A stretch of 25,682 nucleotides of DNA from JBBKXJ01 sp037969395 (GTDB lineage Bacteria; Pseudomonadota; Gammaproteobacteria; Pseudomonadales; JAUIET01). Position numbers and translations under genes: made by a program. Under the pieces are notes generated by a model. The model did not search any database, had not been told where the DNA came from, and saw only the letters and a program-made list of their open reading frames with translations. Location of the stretch: positions 1 through 25,682 of the forward strand of contig JBBKXJ010000048.1 of assembly GCA_037969395.1 (NCBI GenBank), in the 5' to 3' direction. Positions 1 through 7,758 of this stretch are shown piece after piece (within the stretch, counting starts at the first letter, position 1; each line of letters begins with the position of its first letter).

Positions 1-144
1 GCGGCAACACCGGTTTATAACCCGGCGTTCGATGTGACACCGGCCGATTTAATTACCGCGATAATTACCGAGAAAGGGGTTGTGTATCCGCCGTTTGAGG
101 AAAGTTTGAGGAAAATAAAAGCCGCTGACATACGCAGCGATTAG
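1..144 (+). CDS. mtnA: S-methyl-5-thioribose-1-phosphate isomerase, C-terminal end (partial)
   Basis: The first 47 codons of the window are open from base 1 and end at TAG (142-144). The peptide contains VYNPAFDVTPADLITAIITE, which matches the conserved C-terminal segment of MtnA in the eIF2B-like isomerase family, followed by a short charged tail. MtnA converts methylthioribose-1-phosphate to methylthioribulose-1-phosphate in the cytoplasmic methionine salvage pathway. The start and the catalytic Cys/Asp lie outside the window. The identification rests on this short C-terminal signature only, but it is distinctive. The next gene on the same strand starts 106 bp downstream, and no terminator is visible between them, so co-transcription is possible. 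Confidence 0.85.
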   Translation, partial: AATPVYNPAFDVTPADLITAIITEKGVVYPPFEESLRKIKAADIRSD

Positions 145-250
145 TCGATGATGAGTTCACCGTACGAGATTTTCAGTTACTATAAAGAGCCCGTTTAAAA
201 TCTGGATAGCGATTACTGTTACACCTAATTAGCCGCGTTGGAGTAAAAAC

Positions 251-1882
251 ATGACCAACATCTACGAAGAAAATCTGGAGCAAACCCCGGCAAATTTTGC
301 CGCGCTGACGCCACTTAACTTTATTGACCGCGCAGCTCAGGTTTACCCCGAGCAACTGGCGGTTGTGCACGGCGAGGTACGCCGCAATTGGCGCGAAACC
401 TACGCCCGCTGCCGCCAACTGGCTTCGGCCCTGCAAGGCTCGGGCATCGGCAAAGGCGACACAGTCGCGATAATCGCTCCCAATATTCCGGAACTGTTCG
501 AGGCTCATTTCGGTGTTCCCATGGTCGGCGCCGTGCTTAATGCCATTAACGTCCGCCTCGACGCTGCCACTATCGGCTTCATCCTGGGCCACGCCGAGGC
601 CAGGGTTGTGCTGGTAGACCGAGAGTTCGGTGAAGTCGTCGAGCAGGCGTTGCACATAGCCCGCGACACGCTGGCACAGGCACCGCTTGTAATTACCATC
701 GATGACCCTACCTATGCTGATGGCATAGCCATTGGCGAACTCAGCTATGACGAATTTATTGCCCGCGGCGATGCCAGCTTTGACTGGCAACCGCCCGCGG
801 ATGAGTGGGATGCTATCAGTCTCAACTATACTTCCGGCACCACCGGCAACCCCAAAGGGGTGGTTTATCACCATCGCGGTGCCTCACAAAATGCCATCAA
901 CAACATTCTTGCCTGGGATATGCCACGTCACCTCACCTACCTGTGGACGCTGCCCATGTTCCATTGTAACGGCTGGTGTTTTCCCTGGACCCTGGCCGCC
1001 CAGGCAGGCACCAACGTGTGCCTGCGTCAGGTACGTGCCGATGCAATATTTGATCTGATTCGCGCTGAAAAAGTCAGCCACTTTTGCGCCGCCCCCATTG
1101 TGCTGAATTTGCTTAATAATGCAGATGCTGAGCTGAAACAGGGCATCAATCACTCGGTCAAAGCGATGACCGCTGGTGCCGCGCCACCGGCCTCCGTGAT
1201 TCAGGGAATGGAGGAACTGGGCATGGAAGTGACGCACACCTACGGACTTACCGAAACCTACGGACCTTCGGTGGTCTGCGCCTGGCATGAGCGGTGGAAC
1301 GAACAGCCCATTGAGGAGCGGGCCCGTCTTAAATCCCGCCAGGGCGTGCGTTATCCCATGCTGGAGGGGCTGATGGTGGCGGATGCCGAGACCATGAAAG
1401 AAGTCCCTCACGATGGTGAAACTATTGGCGAGATCATGATGCGCGGCAACGTGGTGATGAAGGGTTATTTAAAAAATCCCGACGCCACCAAAGAGTGCTT
1501 TGCCGGCGGCTGGTTCCATTCCGGTGACCTGGCGGTGTGTCATCCAGACGGTTACATCGAGATCAAGGACCGCTCCAAAGACATCATTATTTCCGGTGGC
1601 GAAAACATCTCCAGTATTGAAGTGGAGGGCGTACTCTACCAACACCCAGCCATTATGGAAGCCGCCGTGGTGGCCAAACTGGACGACAAGTGGGGCGAAG
1701 TTCCACACGCTTTCGTTACACTGAAAGCCGGCGTGAAGCTCAGCGAACAGGAGGTCATCGACTTTTGCCGCGAGCGTCTGGCCCGCTTCAAGCTACCTAA
1801 GGGCGTGACTTTTGGCGAACTGCCAAAAACCAGCACCGGCAAAATCCGAAAATTTGATTTGCGCGAGCAGGCGAACGAGTAA
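251..1882 (+). CDS. AMP-forming acyl-CoA ligase (fatty acyl / DmdB-like, ANL superfamily)
   Basis: This 543-residue enzyme has every core motif of the ANL adenylate-forming superfamily. The P-loop YTSGTTGNPKG is at about residues 193-203, YGLTETYG at 331-338, the WFHSGDLA hinge region at 421-428, and PKTSTGKIRKF with the expected catalytic Lys531 near the C-terminus. Such enzymes activate a carboxylic acid with ATP and transfer it to CoA. Length and motif spacing resemble the medium-chain acyl-CoA ligases that include DmdB (methylthiopropionate-CoA ligase). The true substrate cannot be read from the sequence. ATG 251 has a GGAG ribosome site at 240-243. Lying 106 bp after mtnA, it could handle an acid made by or near methionine salvage, but that is inference; a general fatty-acid role is equally possible. 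Confidence 0.9.
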   Translation: MTNIYEENLEQTPANFAALTPLNFIDRAAQVYPEQLAVVHGEVRRNWRETYARCRQLASALQGSGIGKGDTVAIIAPNIPELFEAHFGVPMVGAVLNAINVRLDAATIGFILGHAEARVVLVDREFGEVVEQALHIARDTLAQAPLVITIDDPTYADGIAIGELSYDEFIARGDASFDWQPPADEWDAISLNYTSGTTGNPKGVVYHHRGASQNAINNILAWDMPRHLTYLWTLPMFHCNGWCFPWTLAAQAGTNVCLRQVRADAIFDLIRAEKVSHFCAAPIVLNLLNNADAELKQGINHSVKAMTAGAAPPASVIQGMEELGMEVTHTYGLTETYGPSVVCAWHERWNEQPIEERARLKSRQGVRYPMLEGLMVADAETMKEVPHDGETIGEIMMRGNVVMKGYLKNPDATKECFAGGWFHSGDLAVCHPDGYIEIKDRSKDIIISGGENISSIEVEGVLYQHPAIMEAAVVAKLDDKWGEVPHAFVTLKAGVKLSEQEVIDFCRERLARFKLPKGVTFGELPKTSTGKIRKFDLREQANE

Positions 1883-1990
1883 GTGTAGACATCGTTTATT
1901 AGTTACTGCGGGCAATAGCATTGTATGCAGCGATGTTGTTAAATTAAATCTCGGTGAAGCCGTTATCGAGTTGCTAAATTTCTTTGCCGT

Positions 1991-3808
1991 TTAATCTGCC
2001 GCAGTTGCCGCGACCCAGTCCGCAACGACATCGTCGAGAATGTCCAACGGCATCGCACCATTCATCAGCATCGTTTCGTGGAACTCGCGCACATCGAATT
2101 TATCGCCGAGGTCGGCTTCCGCATTGCTGCGCATGTCGAGCATGGCGAGTTGGCCGGTCTTATACGCAGTTGCCTGGCCCGGCCATACTACATAGCGCTC
2201 GATTTCGCGGGTCACTTCTGCTTCGGTCATGCCGGTCCTGGAGATCATATACTCGATTGCCCGTTCCCGTGACCACCTTTTAGCGTGCATGCCGGTGTCG
2301 ACGACGAGTCGCACCGCGCGAAACATCTCTGCCTGCAGGCGGCCGAGGTCACCCAGCGGATCATCGTCATACAAACCCATATCCGTTTTGGCGATGCGCT
2401 CGGCATAAAGCGCCCATCCCTCCGCGTAGGCGTTGAAGGGTAACACCTTACGTATGGCCGGTACGCCCGTGATCAGTTGCGCTAGCGAGAGCTGGAAATG
2501 ATGGCCCGGCGAGCCCTCATGGACAATGAAGGTCGGCAGCGTCCATTTCGGATTGTCCGCCGTATCTTTCTGGTTGATGTAGAAGCGCCCTGGCCGTGAT
2601 CCGTCCAACGCTGGTGGCATGTAATAACCGCCGGGGCTTGAGTCCTGCGAGTACACTGGCACCCGTACCACTTCCAGCGGTTGCGGAGGCAGTGTAAGGA
2701 AATAATCGCCGGCTTTTGCCATCACTTCGTCATTCAGCGTTACGAGGTAATCGATCATAGCCCGACGGCCGTCATCCGTATTTGGAAAATGCTGTGTAGT
2801 ATCCTCCATCAGTTGGCGAATACGTGTCGCCATGCTTCCCTCGGTCAATCCCTGGCCGACAAGGATGGCTTGCATCTCTGTTTCAATTCGTTTCACTTCT
2901 GCCAGGCCAGTATCATGGATCTGTTCCGCGCTAAGGTCTGTTGTCGTATTGGATTTGAGGGCCGCGGCGTAAATCGCCTTACCTTCAGGAATTCGCCAGA
3001 TGCCGGCGTCATGATCGGCGGTCTTCAGGAGTTCTTCGAACAACCCGATCATGGCCTGATATCCAGGTATGACCACAGTTTCTACGGCCTTTGACGCTTG
3101 CGCTATGTAATCGGCTTTGTCATTATCTCCGAGGCCGATCTCCTGCAGTTTTGACGGCAGTGTCGTCACTAGCGGATTGTTTTCGGCGCCGCCTTCGATA
3201 AAGGCTCGCATGCCGCCAAGCGCCTTTTCGATGATGAAGTCGGGCGGCGTGATCCCATGTTCGTGATCGTCCTCGACCCGGGTCTTCATCTCGCCAAGGA
3301 CCCGGCCGAATTCGTTGATACGCGAGATATAACGCTCGACGCTTTTTTCGCCATTGATGACATGTTGGTCGGTCAGGAGTTGCGGTATCTCCAGAGTGAT
3401 GCCACTAAGCTGGTTGACGCGGTAGCTACCGTGTTCGAATTCGGCCTGGCGAATCAGGTCGTCGACGAACCAGGCCATGATGCGCCAGCTAAGCAATTCC
3501 TGCCCTTCTAGCCCTTTCGGCCCATAACGGTCGAGCCCCTCACGTATCCGCTGCAGCTTGGCAATCTGCTTAAGTTCATGCGCTTTGGTGTAGTCAGAAA
3601 GCTTGCCCGAATGAAAGTCGAGCGGCGTGTTGTCGATCATGCCAAGCCCGGTCAGGAGCTCCGGCGAATCGGCTAATAGTTGTATCGAGATCTTATTAAT
3701 ATAATTGTTAACGCCAACCGGCAGGAACCAGAACCAGATCGATGCGCCAACCGCCGCCAAAACGACGAGTAGTAATACCCAGCGGAGACTGCGTAAGATA
3801 AAGCCCAT
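1991..3808 (-). CDS. DUF885 family protein, membrane-anchored putative metallopeptidase
   Basis: The 605-residue product has one N-terminal transmembrane segment (about residues 9-29, WVLLLVVLAAVGASIWFWF) and then a long, mainly helical domain, so it probably faces the periplasm. Its DUF885 signature is VHEGSPGHHF, with the HE-x4-HH arrangement at H430/E431/H436/H437. AEGWALYAE follows at 462-470 and a YVVWPGQATAY segment lies near the C-terminus. These are the conserved putative zinc-binding elements of the family, which is regarded as peptidase-like, though few members have a defined substrate. The gene converges with the acyl-CoA ligase, with 108 bp between them and no obvious terminator. 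Length is usual for the family. Family assignment is secure, substrate unknown. Confidence 0.88.
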   Translation of the reverse strand: MGFILRSLRWVLLLVVLAAVGASIWFWFLPVGVNNYINKISIQLLADSPELLTGLGMIDNTPLDFHSGKLSDYTKAHELKQIAKLQRIREGLDRYGPKGLEGQELLSWRIMAWFVDDLIRQAEFEHGSYRVNQLSGITLEIPQLLTDQHVINGEKSVERYISRINEFGRVLGEMKTRVEDDHEHGITPPDFIIEKALGGMRAFIEGGAENNPLVTTLPSKLQEIGLGDNDKADYIAQASKAVETVVIPGYQAMIGLFEELLKTADHDAGIWRIPEGKAIYAAALKSNTTTDLSAEQIHDTGLAEVKRIETEMQAILVGQGLTEGSMATRIRQLMEDTTQHFPNTDDGRRAMIDYLVTLNDEVMAKAGDYFLTLPPQPLEVVRVPVYSQDSSPGGYYMPPALDGSRPGRFYINQKDTADNPKWTLPTFIVHEGSPGHHFQLSLAQLITGVPAIRKVLPFNAYAEGWALYAERIAKTDMGLYDDDPLGDLGRLQAEMFRAVRLVVDTGMHAKRWSRERAIEYMISRTGMTEAEVTREIERYVVWPGQATAYKTGQLAMLDMRSNAEADLGDKFDVREFHETMLMNGAMPLDILDDVVADWVAATAAD

Positions 3809-4152
3809 CGTGTAGCTCCCTATAGATCAGGCCGACAGCTTACCATTCACTCAGCTGCTGTTGAACTACACAGGGAGCCAGTCAGCTGGCAGCCACGTCG
3901 CGGCCGCGACCGGTCGGGCGACCCATAGCGTAAAATAGCCAAATTTGCCAGTCACGCCGAACGCACCAACAGTATGGCATTCAGGGCGAAACTGCGCGAT
4001 GATGAACCTGGTAATCATTGAAGCAACCATATCCATACAGACGGCAATTACGAACATATTCGGCGGGCCAGGCCGGTGTTACTAACAATAAATGCCAGCT
4101 TTACCTGACCGACTACATCCACTCCTGTTTACAGGACAAATAAGGAAAAATT
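3809..4152. other. Intergenic region, no supported gene
   Basis: This 344-bp gap separates the divergent DUF885 gene and the glutamine amidotransferase-like gene and should hold both promoters. I see no clear -35/-10 pair. A 63-codon frame on the minus strand (3866-4057) lacks family resemblance or a ribosome site and is not called. ATCCATACAGACGG at 4031-4044 nearly matches ATCCATACAGATGG in the operator region at 7283-7296. Confidence 0.5.
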
Positions 4153-5103
4153 ATGTGCCGAGTTCTCGCTTACATCGGGCCAGAAATACCTATTGAAAGC
4201 TTACTCCTTGCGCCGGAGAATAGCCTTATCAACCAAACCCTCGACCCGGAGCTGCATCCGCTACTTCAATTAGCGGGGTGGGGATTTGGAGCCTGGAGCG
4301 AGCACCTTCTGAAACCAGAGGAACCATTGCTCTATCGTAGACCCATGGCGGCTTTCTACGACGATAATGCCAAAGGAATCATTCCGAGTTTGCAGGCCAG
4401 TACGCTGCTAGCTCACGTGAGAGCCGCAGCCTACAACTCGATCACTGTTCTAGCCGACGAAAACTGCCACCCTTTTTCCTTCAAAGGTACTCCCTGGATT
4501 CTTGCTCAGAACGGCGCCTTGTCGAACTGGAGAACATTGCAAAAGGAACTGCTATCGCACTGTAAGGATAAGTACTTGAAGCAGATGCGGGGCACCACCG
4601 ACACAGAATTTCTTTACGTGCTTCTCCTCTCTCTGCTCAAAAGCGATAGTAACGAGGACGTTCAACTCGGATTCGAGAAAATGTTGAAAGTCATTCTACA
4701 GGCAATGAAAAAGCACGATCTGGTAGAACTAACCAAGTTAAAGATGGCCCTGGTTTCTCCGAACAGAATCATCGGGGTCAACTACGGCTCAGGACATAAG
4801 GGAGAAACTGACGTAACTGGAGATTGGCGAGAGCTACGAAAATCCGGGCCGGGCACAAGAGACTACGCTCTCAGCATGCTCCTGGAGCCGATGTACCTGC
4901 TTATAGGTCGAAATTTTCAGGACTATGAAAAGTCGTACGGCGTCGATGTTTGCTCTGACGACGAGGCAACGTCCGCTATATTCGCTTCCGAGCCCCTGAC
5001 TGAGGATACCAGCGACTGGTTGAACATTGAATTCGGTGAGATTGTAGCTCTTGAGAAAAAAGGCGCGAGCATAATGAGAAAGGTGAGTAAATTGAACCTG
5101 TAA
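4153..5103 (+). CDS. Class II glutamine amidotransferase-like protein (YafJ/EgtC type)
   Basis: The protein begins MCRVLAYIG, so Met removal would expose Cys2 as the N-terminal nucleophile typical of class II (Ntn) glutamine amidotransferases. Other glutaminase-pocket elements are in order: LAHVRAA (H88, R90), NCHPFSF (about 104-110), LAQNGALSNW (N120, G121) and GTTDTEF (D150). These residues normally bind glutamine and form the oxyanion hole, so glutaminase activity is plausible. No synthetase domain follows; at 316 residues it is a stand-alone domain, longer than E. coli YafJ. Partner and acceptor are unknown. AAGGA at 4142-4146 supports the ATG. Base composition looks more AT-rich than the flanking housekeeping genes, and it opens an accessory patch running to about 6700. 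Confidence 0.85.
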   Translation: MCRVLAYIGPEIPIESLLLAPENSLINQTLDPELHPLLQLAGWGFGAWSEHLLKPEEPLLYRRPMAAFYDDNAKGIIPSLQASTLLAHVRAAAYNSITVLADENCHPFSFKGTPWILAQNGALSNWRTLQKELLSHCKDKYLKQMRGTTDTEFLYVLLLSLLKSDSNEDVQLGFEKMLKVILQAMKKHDLVELTKLKMALVSPNRIIGVNYGSGHKGETDVTGDWRELRKSGPGTRDYALSMLLEPMYLLIGRNFQDYEKSYGVDVCSDDEATSAIFASEPLTEDTSDWLNIEFGEIVALEKKGASIMRKVSKLNL

Positions 5104-5244
5104 ATGCGTAAAACCTGCCGGCGAACCCGTTGCGAGTACTGCGTGATATAAGGCAGTGTAGCTGCCTCCGAGTTGCTATGTACCTAACCGTTGCTAGCGT
5201 GTTAGCCAGACAACGACGATGATTCAATAGCAGGCTCTCGCCTA

Positions 5245-5432
5245 TCAGAGGTCCGTCACAGTAAGATTTTTGAATGTATAAATAGGAAATTCTATCATCC
5301 GTTTTCCATCTTCTTTCTCGAGATACAGGTTCGCTTCCTCGGCGGCAATGTCGCCTTTGAAGTACGCGCGATATTTTTCAGTTCGAATCTAATCTGCTTT
5401 GGGTCTTCGAAAATCATTCCCGAAAATTTCAT
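5245..5432 (-). pseudogene. Small hypothetical gene interrupted by a one-base frameshift
   Basis: On the minus strand, ATG at 5432 opens MKFSGMIFEDPKQIRFEL and continues through KNIAR. The sensible sequence then carries on in the neighbouring frame as YFKGDIAAEEANLYLEKEDG and ends at a TGA (5245-5247). Joining the two frames near 5365 requires one extra base and would give about 62 residues with a balanced composition. Each frame alone ends badly: the first runs into a basic, Ser-rich tail, and the second is blocked upstream by TAG. I do not recognise the family. It may be a real pseudogene or a sequencing error. The gene lies just downstream of the DUF2007 gene on the same strand. Confidence 0.4.
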
Positions 5433-5448
5433 GGTATCGAGTGACTTG

Positions 5449-5748
5449 TTAAAAGTTTGCGCTTTGGCATTTCCAGCAGAGCTCGAAAGATGGGTCATTA
5501 CTTTCACCGCACTTTGAGCAGACCCACTCTACAGCATCCTTGATACTCAAAGCGGTTTCTATAAGATTAACTGCCCGATCGTAATCAGCGTCATTAACTA
5601 CCCACAACTCAGGTAGACCAATATGACCGGGTGTCACTCTTCCGGCGGTGAATTCGTTCTTCAATACTACGTCTATACCGTTAGCTTCAACGATATTTTT
5701 TGCATTTGATACGATGACAGTATTTTCGTCGGTATAAAGCAGCTTCAA
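5449..5748 (-). CDS. DUF2007 domain protein with C-terminal zinc ribbon
   Basis: The 99-residue protein starts MKLLYTDENTVIVSNAKNIV, the usual opening of DUF2007 proteins, a small alpha/beta fold described as a putative signal-transducing or PII-like domain. The C-terminal 25 residues carry two CxxC pairs (C77/C80 and C91/C94: VCSKCGES and CWKCQS), a typical zinc ribbon. The start codon is TTG (5746-5748): an in-frame TAA lies three codons upstream and no ATG precedes the conserved segment, so the start is well fixed. The ribosome site is weak (GGA about 10 bases upstream). It follows the DUF6958 gene by 41 bp on the same strand and is probably co-transcribed. Biochemical role unknown. Confidence 0.8.
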   Translation of the reverse strand: MKLLYTDENTVIVSNAKNIVEANGIDVVLKNEFTAGRVTPGHIGLPELWVVNDADYDRAVNLIETALSIKDAVEWVCSKCGESNDPSFELCWKCQSANF

Positions 5749-5789
5749 TAGTAGTTATCCAAAGTGCCGGTTCGCTGCTTTTTTACGAA

Positions 5790-6089
5790 TCACGACTTGT
5801 GCCACCGTAAGGGCTTACATGTTTCCCTCGTTACAATACCCTTTGCTTCGAGGTCAAGCTGAACTGTTTTTGCCCACCAACCTGAAGTAGCGCCTTGAGG
5901 AAAAATACTTTGGGGCAGTTGCGGTTTTACTTGTTCTTGAATATCTTTTTGTGTCAGTCCAGGGCTGGAGCCAGGAAGGATTTTGAGAAACGCTTTTTTC
6001 ATAGCTCTGTATTTTACGGCATCAACGTTAGTGGACTTGCCGGGCAAGTTGACGTTCTCCACCTCGATCTTTTCTGTCATTGTGCTCAT
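5790..6089 (-). CDS. DUF6958 family small protein
   Basis: This 99-residue cytoplasmic protein contains IEVENVNLPGKSTNVDAVKY, GLTQKDIQEQV, GWWAKTVQLDLEAKGIV and a CKPLRWHKS tail. This is the conserved pattern of the DUF6958 family as I recall it. The middle and C-terminal parts look like a small winged-helix-like fold (AKTVQLDLEAKGIV resembles a recognition/wing segment), but that is inference. There are two possible starts, ATG at 6089 and ATG at 6080; neither has a strong ribosome site, and the first is taken here. It is the first of two closely spaced minus-strand genes with DUF2007. Function unknown. Confidence 0.75.
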   Translation of the reverse strand: MSTMTEKIEVENVNLPGKSTNVDAVKYRAMKKAFLKILPGSSPGLTQKDIQEQVKPQLPQSIFPQGATSGWWAKTVQLDLEAKGIVTRETCKPLRWHKS

Positions 6090-6138
6090 GGATATACCGT
6101 TTGTTACTCATAACGCCGTGTCAACTGGCAATCTTGCC

Positions 6139-6191
6139 GCTAGTTGTTTTGCGCAGATAGTAGGACGTAGCCCATGCGCAAAACAGCTAAC
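6139..6191. repeat. Inverted repeat with 11-bp perfect core
   Basis: TGTTTTGCGCA (6145-6155) and TGCGCAAAACA (6175-6185) are perfect inverted copies with a 19-base spacer, and the stem extends outward with a few more pairs (TAG/CTA). It lies in the 242-bp gap upstream of the DUF6958 gene. No T-run follows on either strand, so it is not a typical terminator. It could be an operator, or a recombination-site-like hairpin in the accessory patch. Confidence 0.5.
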
Positions 6192-6331
6192 GGTAAAATT
6201 GTCCTGTTCATTGCCTTGTAAGAAGAAAATTCTTCGTTCCAACAGCCGATTATTTGAGTTTCTTTTCGGCCATGAGCCGTAGTTTACTCGCATGGACGAT
6301 GGTGTAAAAGCGGGCGTTCAAAACGCACAGT

Positions 6332-6700
6332 TCATTGCCGGGTTAGCGCTTTTTCCCATGCGGTGAGAATACGCCGAGATACCCAAAGGTTCTTTAACGG
6401 AAGCACTAGCCCGGATTCGAAAGGGGTTAGGAATATCGTAAATAGGATAACTGGCACCAAGCCAACACTGCTTGCAAATGGGTCGATTGCTCTACAAGCG
6501 TTATGTACAGCCACCGTGTAGATTAATACTGGAGGTACGGTGATCAACGTCAGTAAAAGTAACGTAGGCAATGCAGGCTGAATTGTGTCTGTTGCAGCGG
6601 ACGCAAGCGTTGAGCTAAACCAACCGACATGAAAAATGTAAGTTTTCAAAAGTATTGATCGTTTTCGGCGTAATTGTTCGATTAGCATTGATCTTTCCAA
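6332..6700 (-). CDS. Small integral membrane protein, unknown function
   Basis: The 122-residue product has a basic N-terminus (EQLRRKRSILLK) and then hydrophobic stretches. These are around residues 20-36, a strong segment PTLLLLTLITVPPVLIYTV (about 45-63), and a third VGLVPVILFTIFLTPF (about 79-94). It ends in the basic tail LWVSRRILTAWEKALTRQ. Three membrane spans are likely. The motif HNACRAIDPFASSVG between the last two is polar and may be the conserved core. I do not recognise a named family. It is on the same strand as DUF6958 and DUF2007 but 242 bp upstream of them, so a shared operon is unsure. An in-frame ATG four codons in (MLIEQL) is an alternative start. Confidence 0.6.
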   Translation of the reverse strand: MERSMLIEQLRRKRSILLKTYIFHVGWFSSTLASAATDTIQPALPTLLLLTLITVPPVLIYTVAVHNACRAIDPFASSVGLVPVILFTIFLTPFESGLVLPLKNLWVSRRILTAWEKALTRQ

Positions 6701-7251
6701 AGCTCTAACAGCTGACTAACGCGGCCCACCGATTAAAGAGTGATCAAGTGCTACTTTTGCAGGGCATTAGAGCGAACTTGACCGGGCGCGCTTGGGCATT
6801 GCTAACGCTATATCAATACACCGGCAATAGGAAATGGCAATTTCGGGCAACGCAACTGGCGTTGCGCGCGCTTGGCAGCGATCATCCAGTGCATAACTCG
6901 ATACCCATTTTCGCTCTTTTTCGTGGCGCGCTTGGGCGGCCGATTGCTGACAGCAGAGCTGAGCAGATCGGAGCCGGTGGCGATGCCCATGTTTGCTGCA
7001 GAAGGATAGTTGCGCGGTTCACAGACCGCAGCTTTGCATTCGCCTCAAAGTCATCAGTGACTGTAACTAACGATAATTAATGGCCGGTACAACTCCTGCA
7101 CCGATGACAGTTTTGGAATGCCGTGTGTTGGTAGCGGAAACCCTGATGACGCATTCAAAACGCTGATGGTCCTGGCCCTTATTCATAAAAAATTCGCCTT
7201 GTCGCGCATCGCGGGACGAGTTCGGTTTGGCATGGCAGTGAAATTCACAGG
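6701..7251. other. Intergenic region without a supported gene; short GC-rich repeats
   Basis: About 550 bp with no reading frame that looks like protein. The 13-mer GGCGCGCTTGGGC occurs exactly at 6785-6797 and 6925-6937, with the related GCGCGCTTGG at 6866-6875. A hairpin GCAACGC-AACTG-GCGTTGC lies at 6847-6865. The open frame at 6748-7080 has Arg/Ala-rich shadow-like composition and no ribosome site. This may be eroded sequence between the accessory patch and the CopG-esterase pair. Confidence 0.5.
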
Positions 7252-7279
7252 TTGACAATGACGTAACGAGGATTAGAAT
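7252..7279 (+). promoter_or_regulatory. Promoter of the CopG-type regulator / esterase operon
   Basis: A perfect -35 TTGACA (7252-7257) and a -10 TAGAAT (7274-7279; five of six consensus bases) are separated by 16 bp. They lie 31 bp upstream of the ATG at 7310, and the palindrome at 7283-7305 sits exactly where RNA polymerase would start. Confidence 0.7.
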
Positions 7280-7282
7280 AAC

Positions 7283-7305
7283 ATCCATACAGATGGTATA
7301 TGGAT
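7283..7305. promoter_or_regulatory. Candidate operator for the CopG-type repressor
   Basis: ATCCATA (7283-7289) and TATGGAT (7299-7305) are perfect inverted half-sites with a 9-base spacer that itself contains another ATGG. The element covers the predicted transcription start and runs into the ribosome-binding region of the downstream CopG-type gene. Ribbon-helix-helix repressors commonly bind such paired short sites and control their own operon. Autoregulation is inferred from position. Confidence 0.55.
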
Positions 7306-7309
7306 TCCA

Positions 7310-7726
7310 ATGAGCGTACATCAGTTTAAATCGAAGGCGGGTAATACCACTGAGAAGATCACTATTAACCTCGGAGTGGTCGACCTGGGACAGATCGACT
7401 TATTGGTGCAGGAGGGCTTCTATTCCAATCGCACCGACCTGATTCGCACCGCCATTCGCAACCAGTTGACCACGCATGCCGAGGTCGTCAAGGAAACAGT
7501 GGCCCGCAAAACCTATGTGCTCGGGTTGCAGAATTACACGCGCAACGACCTCGAAGCGGTTCAGGCGGCGGGCGAGACCCTGCAGATTCAGGTGCTGGGT
7601 CTCGCTACCATTGACGAGGATGTGTCCCCCGAACTCGCCTGCGCCACAATCGATTCTGTTGTCGTGCTGGGCGCTTTGCACGCCAGCGCGGCTGTCAAAG
7701 CCGCTCTGGCAGACCGAATTCACTGA
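7310..7726 (+). CDS. CopG-type ribbon-helix-helix transcriptional regulator
   Basis: The 138-residue protein has a ribbon-helix-helix core near its N-terminus. The predicted DNA-contacting strand is EKITINLGVVD (about 15-25) and two helices follow (LGQIDLLVQEG, then SNRTDLIRTAIRNQL), as in CopG/MetJ repressors. The remaining 80 residues form an alpha/beta extension (TYVLGLQNYT, LQIQVLGLATID) of unknown role. The gene sits 32 bp upstream of the PHB-depolymerase-type esterase on the same strand, a pairing I recall from other proteobacteria, so it probably controls that gene and itself. The promoter and palindrome at 7252-7305 support autoregulation. The ATG overlaps a weak ribosome site (GGA at 7302-7304). 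Confidence 0.82.
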   Translation: MSVHQFKSKAGNTTEKITINLGVVDLGQIDLLVQEGFYSNRTDLIRTAIRNQLTTHAEVVKETVARKTYVLGLQNYTRNDLEAVQAAGETLQIQVLGLATIDEDVSPELACATIDSVVVLGALHASAAVKAALADRIH

Positions 7727-7758
7727 TGCGCATTGCGCACTACACGGAGATTTAAATC

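Noticed and set aside
3866..4057. Open frame of 63 codons on the minus strand with a hydrophobic look
   Set aside because: No ribosome site, no family resemblance; it may be a remnant but cannot be supported.
5104..7250. Integron gene-cassette array
   Set aside because: Small unknown genes and GCGTTAG/GCGTTAT upstream of two starts recall cassettes, but no complete attC with GTTRRRY/RYYYAAC ends was found, two genes are only 41 bp apart, and no integrase is present.
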